Shown one piece after another: positions 1-6,153 of a stretch of DNA of 15,143 nucleotides. The position numbers and the translations under genes were made by a program. Source of the stretch: Faecalicoccus sp. (GTDB taxonomy: Bacteria; Bacillota_I; Bacilli_A; Erysipelotrichales; Erysipelotrichaceae). How positions within the stretch are numbered: the stretch's first letter is position 1; each line of letters opens with the position of its first letter. Location: assembly GCA_017941505.1 (NCBI GenBank), contig JAGAWH010000058.1, positions 1-15,143 on the forward strand. Reading direction: 5' to 3'. The notes below the pieces were generated by a model. That model saw only the letters and a program-made list of their open reading frames with translations, searched no databases and had not been told where the DNA came from.

Positions 1-812
1 AGGGTGATAAAGTCACTATTCCGGCTGAAACACCAACCAAGGATGGATATAAATTCCTAGGCTGGGCAACGGATCCTGAATCGGGTAAGGTAACATATAC
101 ACCGGGCCAGGAAATCACAGCAGAAGACATGCGTTTATACGCCGTATGGGAACAGGTAGCCCAGGATATTCAGATCCGCTTTGATGCTCATGGTGGAACC
201 GGCGGACCGGAAGCAATCAACGCCAAGAAGGGGGACAAGGTCACTATTCCGGCAGAAACACCAACCAAGGATGGATATAAATTCCTAGGCTGGGCAACGG
301 ATCCTGAATCGGGTAAGGTAACATATACACCGGGCCAGGAAATTACAGCGGAAGACATGCGTTTATATGCCGTATGGGAACAGGTGGCCCAGGATATTCA
401 GATTCGCTTTGATGCTCATGGTGGAACCGGCGGACCGGAAGCAATCAACGCCAAGAAGGGGGACAAGGTCACTATTCCGGCAGAAACACCAACAAAGGAT
501 GGATATAAATTCCTAGGCTGGGCAACGGATCCTGAATCGGGTAAGGTAACATATACACCGGGCCAGGAAATTACAGCGGAAGACATGCGTTTATATGCCG
601 TATGGGAACAGATAGCCCAAGACATTCAGATTCGCTTTGATGCTCATGGAGGAACCGGTGGACCGTCAGTCATCAACGCCAAGAAGGGTGACAAGGTCAC
701 GATTCCTGCAGAAACACCAACCAAGGATGGATATAAATTCCTAGGCTGGGCAACAGATCCTGAATCGGGTAAGGTAACATACACTCCGGGTCAGGAGATA
801 ACAGCCGAAGAT
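1..812 (+). repeat. 228-bp tandem repeats inside the surface protein gene
   Basis: The period is 76 codons. Full units start at 129, 357 and 585, and bases 1-128 hold the 3' part of an earlier unit. Units 129-356 and 357-584 differ at only 4 of 228 bases, all synonymous. The unit at 585 carries a few amino-acid changes (V to I; PEAI to PSVI). The sequence after 813 keeps the domain fold but not the nucleotide identity. Such identity points to recent unit duplication or homogenisation, so copy number probably varies between strains and could be mis-assembled. Confidence 0.95.
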
Positions 813-1427
813 ATGCGTTTATATGCTGTTTGGGAAAAACTTCCGCAAAAGTATAAACTGATGTTTGATGCCAACGGTGGCAGTGAAGCACCGAATACAG
901 TAGAAAGTAACGAAAAAGGTGCTGTAAAAATTCCTGCTAACACGCCAAAGAGAGATGGATATACTTTTGTAGGATGGGGTAAAACTCCGGCTTCTTCAAC
1001 AGCAGATTATAAACCGAATCAGGAAATCACAATCACATCGGATACCAAGTTGTATGCAGTATGGACTGAAAACGGTAAGAAAGTAGTCGCGAAGTTGACA
1101 TTTAATGCCAATGGAGGAACAGGAGCACCAAATGCGATCAACGCTGCTTCGGATGGTTCTGTTACTATTCCGACAACCGGACCATATAGAAACGGTTATA
1201 AGTTCTTAGGCTGGTCAAAGGATGCAAAGGCAAAAGAGGCATCTTATAAGCCGGGCGATAAGTTGAATATTTATGCCGATACTACATTATATGCGATTTG
1301 GCAGAGCAACAATGGCGCTAATACCGGTGTCAACAACAACTCCACTTTATATCTGATTGGTGGTGGCATTGCACTCGCCGCAGCAATCGGTTTATTGTTG
1401 ATGAAGAAAAAGAACAACGGTGAATAA
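3..1427 (+). CDS. Surface protein with InlB B-repeats, C-terminal part
   Basis: The frame is open from the left edge, so the N-terminus and any signal peptide lie outside the window. The visible part is a chain of about 75-residue InlB B-repeat / Listeria-Bacteroides repeat units, each with a GGxGxP-type turn, a DGYxFxGW core and a closing LYAVW. There is one partial unit, three nearly identical units and two diverged units (about 831-1065 and 1080-1300). A Gly/Asn-rich spacer follows, then a hydrophobic helix of about 19 residues (LYLIGGGIAL onward), a KKK patch and a short tail. This resembles a cell-wall sorting signal, but no LPXTG is seen; the nearest match is a degenerate ANTG, so membrane anchoring or a variant sortase motif is possible. 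B-repeats occur in cell-surface adhesins and internalins; adhesion is inferred from the family. The gene has its own terminator. Confidence 0.88.
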   Translation, partial: GDKVTIPAETPTKDGYKFLGWATDPESGKVTYTPGQEITAEDMRLYAVWEQVAQDIQIRFDAHGGTGGPEAINAKKGDKVTIPAETPTKDGYKFLGWATDPESGKVTYTPGQEITAEDMRLYAVWEQVAQDIQIRFDAHGGTGGPEAINAKKGDKVTIPAETPTKDGYKFLGWATDPESGKVTYTPGQEITAEDMRLYAVWEQIAQDIQIRFDAHGGTGGPSVINAKKGDKVTIPAETPTKDGYKFLGWATDPESGKVTYTPGQEITAEDMRLYAVWEKLPQKYKLMFDANGGSEAPNTVESNEKGAVKIPANTPKRDGYTFVGWGKTPASSTADYKPNQEITITSDTKLYAVWTENGKKVVAKLTFNANGGTGAPNAINAASDGSVTIPTTGPYRNGYKFLGWSKDAKAKEASYKPGDKLNIYADTTLYAIWQSNNGANTGVNNNSTLYLIGGGIALAAAIGLLLMKKKNNGE

Positions 1428-1434
1428 TTATTAG

Positions 1435-1460
1435 AGGATGACTGAAAAGGTCATCCTTTT
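1435..1460 (+). terminator. Rho-independent terminator of the surface protein gene
   Basis: A perfect 8-bp stem (AGGATGAC / GTCATCCT) with a 7-base loop ends in TTTT, 8 bases after the stop codon. Confidence 0.85.
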
Positions 1461-1496
1461 ATAATGGATAACTATCATTCTATATTGATTTTTAGG

Positions 1497-1502
1497 TATA
1501 AT
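1497..1502 (+). promoter_or_regulatory. Candidate -10 element of bglA
   Basis: A perfect TATAAT lies 27 bases upstream of the bglA start, after the preceding terminator. No good -35 is seen at 16-18 bp, so the promoter may be weak or activator-dependent. No antiterminator hairpin or clear catabolite (cre) site was found in this short leader. Confidence 0.4.
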
Positions 1503-1504
1503 GA

Positions 1505-3010
<1,506 letters not shown>

Positions 3011-3038
3011 TCCTATAATTATATAAGATATAGTATTC

Positions 3039-3075
3039 AATCAAGCCTGTTTAATTGGGCTTGATTTTCTTTTTG
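3039..3075 (+). terminator. Rho-independent terminator of bglA
   Basis: A perfect 9-bp stem (AATCAAGCC / GGCTTGATT) with a 10-base loop is followed by a T-rich tail. A diverged copy exists at 3523-3557 because of the local duplication. Confidence 0.9.
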
Positions 3076-3146
3076 TTTCAATTTGTCGTATTTGAAAGTA
3101 GAAGGAGTGGTGCCTAAGTTCAAAAAGGCGAACTAGAGGTGCAGGC

Positions 3147-3171
3147 AACTGTCGCAAATTTTGCGACAGTT
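3147..3171. repeat. In-gene palindrome 1 (RhuM fragment)
   Basis: Perfect 12-bp arms (AACTGTCGCAAA and its complement) surround one central T. The palindrome lies in codons for TVANFATVQ. No T-tract follows, so it is not a standard terminator. Confidence 0.9.
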
Positions 3172-3294
3172 CAATTTGAAGGTAACAGTTTGGCTTTCAC
3201 TTGATCAGATGGCTGAGTTATTTCAGCGTAATCGAAGTGTTATAGGAAGACATGTGCGAAACATTTTTAAAGAAGGCGAACTTAACCAGGGTTC

Positions 3295-3319
3295 AACTTG
3301 TGCAAAATTTGCACAAGTT
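3295..3319. repeat. In-gene palindrome 2 (RhuM fragment)
   Basis: Perfect 12-bp arms (AACTTGTGCAAA and its complement) surround one central A, in codons for TCAKFAQVQ. Compared with palindrome 1, three arm positions differ and each is matched by a compensating change in the other arm. Confidence 0.9.
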
Positions 3320-3425
3320 CAGAAAGAAGGGAATAGGTATGTTGAAAGATCCTATGATTATTTTAATCTCGATGTAATTATCTCCGTCGGATACAGGGAG
3401 AAGTCTCAAAGAGGAATCGAATTTA

Positions 3426-3494
3426 GAGAAGTATCGTTAAGTTAGCTTCTATTGGTATAAAGCCATGATTGCCACTGATGGAGAAAATCTTTAG
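3426..3494 (+). pseudogene. Relic of the bglA 3' end
   Basis: Codons match bglA codons 472 to the stop (SFYWYK, then MIA, then DGENL), with a premature TAA at 3438 in place of Lys476 and further substitutions. It arose by the local duplication and has no start. Confidence 0.88.
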
Positions 3495-3522
3495 TCCTGT
3501 AATTCATAGGATATAGTATTTG

Positions 3523-3557
3523 ATCAAGCCTGATAACCTGGCTTGATTTTTCTTTTT
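3523..3557 (+). terminator. Duplicated copy of the bglA terminator
   Basis: Stem ATCAAGCC / GGCTTGAT with a 9-base loop and a T-rich tail. The stem is conserved relative to 3039-3066 while the loop has diverged. It sits only 41 bases before the second RhuM start and would insulate that gene from upstream transcription. Confidence 0.8.
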
Positions 3558-3597
3558 GTTTCAATTTGTCGTATTTGAAAGTAGAAGGAGAAATACT

Positions 3598-4266
3598 ATG
3601 CAAAATAATGAAATTGTTTTATTCGAAACAGAAGACAAGGAAATAACTTTACCGGTCAATATTTCTGAAGGAACAGTGTGGTTAAGTCGAAAGCAGATGG
3701 CACAATTATCCAATCGTGATGTCAAAACTATTGGGAAGCATATTAATAATGCATTAAAAGAAGAGCTTAATAGTGTTAAAAATGTGGCAGTCGCAAAATT
3801 TGCGACTACCACAAGACATGGGGCAATTGATAATAAAACACAAATTCAGATGGTTGAGTATTACAACCTTGATGTAATTATCTCTGTCGGATACAGGGTG
3901 AAGTCTCAAAGAGGAATCGAATTTAGACGTGGGGCCAATCAAGTTCTGAGGCAGTATATTTTACAGGGATATGCCGTCAACAATAAGCGCATTCATCAGT
4001 TGGGGATGGCTATACGCTTAATGAAGCGCTCAGCCAGAGAATTGGATACGGAACAGGTATTGGAAGTAATTGACCGATTTAATACAGCACTTGAACTTCT
4101 GGATGATTATGATCATCAAAGGGTTCAACGTCCTAAGGGAGTAAAAGGCGCTTATGTCTCGTTCGTCCAATGGAGAGGGCAATGGTCTTCTAAGCCATCC
4201 ATGCGGGTTCAAGGCCCGTTCAGAGCTTCCGGCCACCTGAAAAGGGTGGCCATTTTAGGAGCATAG
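3598..4266 (+). CDS. RhuM-family protein, C-terminally truncated
   Basis: The ATG at 3598 is preceded by AAGGAG at 3585-3590 (7-base spacing), so it is preferred over the in-frame upstream extension. The product has 222 residues. Residues 1-185 match the RhuM family: EGTVWLSRKQMAQL, DVKTIGKHINNALKEEL, AVAKFATT, YYNLDVIISVGYRVKSQRGIEFRR as separate blocks, then LQGYAVN and LLDDYDHQRVQRPKG. As I recall them, family members run to about 330 residues with a Fic/Doc-like C-terminal half; here that half is gone. From about residue 186 the frame runs through a tRNA-Arg relic and a hairpin, giving a meaningless 36-residue tail. A conserved FRRWAN appears as FRRGAN (one base), and MAQLF as MAQLS. The frame is intact, but the gene is probably decaying. 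Molecular function of the family is uncertain; I assign none. Confidence 0.72.
   Translation: MQNNEIVLFETEDKEITLPVNISEGTVWLSRKQMAQLSNRDVKTIGKHINNALKEELNSVKNVAVAKFATTTRHGAIDNKTQIQMVEYYNLDVIISVGYRVKSQRGIEFRRGANQVLRQYILQGYAVNNKRIHQLGMAIRLMKRSARELDTEQVLEVIDRFNTALELLDDYDHQRVQRPKGVKGAYVSFVQWRGQWSSKPSMRVQGPFRASGHLKRVAILGA
3783..3813. repeat. In-gene palindrome 3 (second RhuM copy)
   Basis: Arms of 15 bp around a central A at 3798, with a single mismatch (C3788/A3808). The inner 9 bp (AGTCGCAAA) is perfect. It lies in codons for NVAVAKFATTT, the same protein position as the palindromes at 3147 and 3295. Confidence 0.9.
4156..4227 (+). pseudogene. Decayed tRNA-Arg(UCU)
   Basis: The D arm (GTCC/GGGC), anticodon arm with loop CTTCTAA (anticodon TCT at 4189-4191) and T arm (GCGGG, TTCAAGG, CCCGT) are all well formed. 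The 5' acceptor strand GTCTCGT pairs poorly with TCAGAGC: three mismatches and two G-T pairs. No CCA is encoded. The truncated RhuM frame enters exactly at this 5' end, so the acceptor strand was probably destroyed when RhuM DNA was joined to it. A terminator hairpin follows at once, as expected behind a tRNA gene. Confidence 0.75.
4231..4256 (+). terminator. Hairpin terminator behind the tRNA-Arg relic
   Basis: Perfect 7-bp stem GGCCACC / GGTGGCC with a 7-base loop, then ATTTT. It lies inside the spurious tail of the truncated RhuM frame, supporting the view that this DNA was originally a tRNA 3' flank. Confidence 0.7.
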
Positions 4267-4329
4267 CTTTAGTGGAAGAGCTGTCGGCTGTTAACCGAAG
4301 GGTCGCAGGTTCGAATCCAGCTGTTCCCG
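4257..4329 (+). tRNA. tRNA-Asn(GUU)-like gene, possibly decayed
   Basis: A 73-base cloverleaf can be drawn: acceptor AGGAGCA / TGTTCCC, D arm GCTT/GAGC, anticodon loop CTGTTAA with anticodon GTT, T arm GCAGG / CCAGC with loop TTCGAAT, discriminator G. Three positions do not pair (A-C at 1-72, G-A at 27-43, A-A at 51-63) and no CCA is encoded, unlike the tRNA-Ser in this window. It may be a relic or a second, degenerate Asn tRNA. Confidence 0.55.
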
Positions 4330-4340
4330 TTTTGATATTT

Positions 4341-4368
4341 TGGAGCTTCGTCCAATGGTAGGGCGCCC
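4341..4368 (+). pseudogene. 5' half of a third tRNA
   Basis: TTCGTCCAATGG followed by TAGGGCGCC reproduces the position 8-9 TC, D stem GTCC/GGGC and D loop of a tRNA, closely resembling the tRNA-Arg relic at 4163-4180. No anticodon or T arm follows; unrelated sequence begins near 4369. The amino-acid identity cannot be told. Confidence 0.55.
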
Positions 4369-4552
4369 AAAGTTCATTAGAGTTTTCCGAAGTTTTTTGG
4401 GGCAATCAGTACGGAAGGGAGCCTCCAAACGAATGTATTTATTTGATATCTCAAGGATCTTCGAACATTCGAACTATGGTGTAGTTGGAGGCGCAGAGAA
4501 AGTCCAAGAAGCTGTACTTAGAAAAAAGGATTAGTAAATAATTGATAGTATA
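4369..4552 (+). other. Relic region with a possible C-terminal protein fragment
   Basis: No start codon with a ribosome binding site is seen. The frame ending at the TAG at 4532-4534 reads SRIFEHSNYGVVGGAEKVQE and a short Lys-rich end, with protein-like composition and a terminator 19 bases later. It could be the last 35 or so codons of a lost gene. I do not recognise the parent protein. Confidence 0.3.
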
Positions 4553-4591
4553 CCCCTTCTCCCGGAGATTGTATTGCGGGAGAGGGGTTTT
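4553..4591 (+). terminator. Rho-independent terminator
   Basis: An 11-bp G+C-rich stem (CCCCTTCTCCCG / CGGGAGAGGGG, one bulged T) with a 12-base loop is followed by TTTT. The T-run is on the plus strand only, so it served the relic region upstream. It also lies just beyond the end of the minus-strand tetR gene and may block converging transcripts. Confidence 0.8.
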
Positions 4592-4614
4592 ATCACAGGA
4601 GAGGGATTTTTGGC

Positions 4615-5145
4615 CTATTCAGAGATATTCGGTCCCAGAAAGTCCAGCATGACACGGTAGAACTCGTCCAGGGATTCTCTGCAGTCATTGCGAAACCACT
4701 CCATCGTTCCATTCAGCGTAGCACCGGCTGCAAAATAGAGCTGATATCGTTCTACTGCATTAAACGGCACATCCCCTGCCAGTTCAATGTTGGCATCATT
4801 GAACATTGTCTGTACCATTCCAATAAACCCTGCTTCATCCAGTAACAGAAACTGTTTACGATACTTTTCCATCACTTTCAAAAAAACGTATCCAAATTCT
4901 CTGGACCAGAACCGGCATTCTGAAGATAACTGGCTTTTGATTTCCTCAAACACCATCTCCAGAAAGTACTGAATGATATCATTCTTGCTGTCAAAGTTGC
5001 GGTAATACGCCATTCTTGAAACACCTGCCTGTTCAGCAATCATAGAAATGGAAATCTTGTCATTCTGATATTTTTTCAACAGGTCAAAATACCCTTCTAC
5101 GAGCGCCTTTCTGACCCTTAAATTCTCAACTATTCTCTTATCCAT
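4615..5145 (-). CDS. TetR/AcrR-family transcriptional regulator
   Basis: This 176-residue protein has an N-terminal TetR-type helix-turn-helix at about residues 32-53 (ISISMIAEQAGVSRMAYYRN), followed by FDSKNDII, the usual start of helix 4. The C-terminal ligand-binding domain has no diagnostic motif. I chose the ATG at 5145 because AGGAGG lies 4 bases upstream; a GTG at 5172 would add nine residues but has no good Shine-Dalgarno. The gene is divergent from the decarboxylase-like/flavin reductase operon with a palindrome-rich gap between, so it most likely represses that operon and itself until a substrate of the two enzymes binds. The ligand is unknown. Confidence 0.85.
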   Translation of the reverse strand: MDKRIVENLRVRKALVEGYFDLLKKYQNDKISISMIAEQAGVSRMAYYRNFDSKNDIIQYFLEMVFEEIKSQLSSECRFWSREFGYVFLKVMEKYRKQFLLLDEAGFIGMVQTMFNDANIELAGDVPFNAVERYQLYFAAGATLNGTMEWFRNDCRESLDEFYRVMLDFLGPNISE

Positions 5146-5243
5146 TCTGCCTCCTGCATCCCCGCCATTCACTCTTTTTCAATGTGTTACATAAGAGGTA
5201 AATTTGTTACGGGATGACCTATTGTCTAATCACTGATGTCTGA

Positions 5244-5267
5244 TACGATAATATCGTAACACGTTAC
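5244..5267. promoter_or_regulatory. Candidate TetR operator, overlapping palindromes
   Basis: TACGATA-A-TATCGTA (5244-5258) is a perfect 15-base palindrome. It overlaps GTAAC-AC-GTTAC (5256-5267). Further GTTAC copies occur at 5186-5190 and 5206-5210, towards tetR. Position in the divergent gap fits autoregulation and control of the 5319 operon. A GATAAT at 5247-5252 inside the palindrome could be a -10 element, with only a poor TTGTCT 19 bp upstream. Confidence 0.55.
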
Positions 5268-5285
5268 ATTTTGCAACGGATATTT

Positions 5286-5301
5286 GTCAGGATACCCTGA
5301 C
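5286..5301 (+). promoter_or_regulatory. Small stem-loop in the leader of the 5319 operon
   Basis: Perfect 6-bp dyad GTCAGG / CCTGAC with loop ATAC, two bases before the AAAGGA ribosome binding site (5304-5309). It may be an mRNA hairpin affecting translation or stability, or a second operator. Confidence 0.4.
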
Positions 5302-5318
5302 AGAAAGGACAAGAAGAT

Positions 5319-6152
5319 ATGAAAGCAAAATTAGTACTCAAACCGGAAGAAGCGCTGCTTGAGCCCACAGCGATCATGGGTGATGAAGAAGGAATCTACT
5401 TCACCTTCATGAGTGATCTTGGTGTCATCTCAAGTGTACTGCCGGAACCGCTGGAACCAGCCTTTCCACTGGTTTCAGGTTACATCGTCGAAATCAGAAA
5501 ACCTTCCTTTGGTGAATACTACCGGGAGGCAATGCTCGGAGTATATGTCAACGTCAACGGCACAATCGGAATGTATCCTCTAACCTTCCTGCTCAGCGGT
5601 CCGGGTGCTGAAATGGCCACCTATCTTGGCAGGGAAAAGACAGGCCTGCCCAAAAAGCTGTGTGAGAATCTTGAAGACATTTCCATTGAAAGAAACGGAG
5701 ATGTTCTTCGGGGCACCGTCAGGCGCAAAGGTTCCTTACTGATGGATATATCCTTGAAACTTGGAGAATATAATGATCCGGCTGCCGGTGATATCTACAA
5801 TCACCCGGAACCCGGAAAAGTAACCGGCGGCACAAGTTTCTATTTCCATACCATCCTGGAACCGGATGAAACAGGAACAGTCGCATACAGAAAGGTTAAT
5901 CTCTTCTCCAACGAAGCACAGTACACATATAAATCCTGGCAGAAGGGCAAGGTTTCCATACGTCTGTACTCTAGTGAAAACGATGCCTGGGGAACATTCC
6001 CGGTCTTTGCCAACATGGGTGGAGCTTTGAGTGTAAACGATCTGGAAATGAAGGAACTTTATGTCATTGCAAATCCAGATCCGCAAAAGACCATGCCCAA
6101 GCTGATGTCCACACGTTTTGACAAAGTCGCTTTAGTGAAAGGAGTTGAATAG
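5319..6152 (+). CDS. Acetoacetate decarboxylase-like protein
   Basis: The 277-residue product belongs to the acetoacetate decarboxylase (ADC) superfamily. The clearest mark is GREKTGLPKK (104-113): in true ADC the Schiff-base lysine lies in such a G-x-P-K-K segment, here K112 or K113. YREAMLGVYV (68-77), with a nearby Glu, also fits the family. It is cytoplasmic, with no signal peptide or membrane helix. Known superfamily members decarboxylate acetoacetate, but others catalyse aldol or dehydration reactions on keto acids, so the reaction is not settled. AAAGGA 9 bases upstream supports the start. The stop codon is one base before the next gene, so the two are surely cotranscribed and probably act on the same pathway. 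Coupling to a flavin enone reductase suggests handling of a beta-keto or unsaturated carbonyl compound, which is inference. Confidence 0.8.
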   Translation: MKAKLVLKPEEALLEPTAIMGDEEGIYFTFMSDLGVISSVLPEPLEPAFPLVSGYIVEIRKPSFGEYYREAMLGVYVNVNGTIGMYPLTFLLSGPGAEMATYLGREKTGLPKKLCENLEDISIERNGDVLRGTVRRKGSLLMDISLKLGEYNDPAAGDIYNHPEPGKVTGGTSFYFHTILEPDETGTVAYRKVNLFSNEAQYTYKSWQKGKVSIRLYSSENDAWGTFPVFANMGGALSVNDLEMKELYVIANPDPQKTMPKLMSTRFDKVALVKGVE

Positions 6153-6153
6153 T

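Larger units (their letters stand above)
3124..3428 (+). pseudogene. Mosaic RhuM-family pseudogene (first copy)
   Basis: Two out-of-order pieces of RhuM-family coding sequence are fused. The first (3124-3186) encodes KGELEVQATVANFATVQFEG, a mid-protein segment. The second, in another frame (about 3190-3428), encodes VWLSLDQMAELFQ, then RHVRNIFKEGEL, TCAKFAQVQKEGNR and LDVIISVGYREKSQRGIEFR, the conserved N-terminal half of RhuM proteins. The normal start and first 25 or so codons are missing, although the upstream flank up to the Shine-Dalgarno matches the second copy. The frame ends at 3445, after running into a relic of bglA. The family is annotated as virulence protein RhuM, but its molecular function is unsettled. 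This copy cannot make a normal product. Confidence 0.85.

Noticed and set aside
1..812. Regular direct repeats that might be read as a CRISPR or satellite array
   Set aside because: The 228-bp units are in frame and code for B-repeat domains; there are no short repeats with unique spacers.
416..891. Minus-strand open frames within the surface protein and many other antisense frames across the window
   Set aside because: They are shadows of well-supported plus-strand genes, lack ribosome binding sites and resemble no protein family.
3161..3445. First RhuM copy as an intact 94-residue gene
   Set aside because: It would start at a TTG inside a palindrome without a ribosome binding site, lacks the family N-terminus and ends in duplicated bglA DNA.
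3147..3813. RhuM palindromes as transcription terminators
   Set aside because: They lie inside coding sequence, have A/T cores with one-base loops and lack a following T-tract.
5146..5172. GTG start for the TetR gene, nine residues upstream
   Set aside because: No Shine-Dalgarno precedes it, while AGGAGG lies within this stretch at the right place for the ATG at 5145.
5268..5318. Riboswitch in the leader of the decarboxylase-like gene
   Set aside because: Only a single 6-bp hairpin is seen in a short leader; no known aptamer core was recognised.
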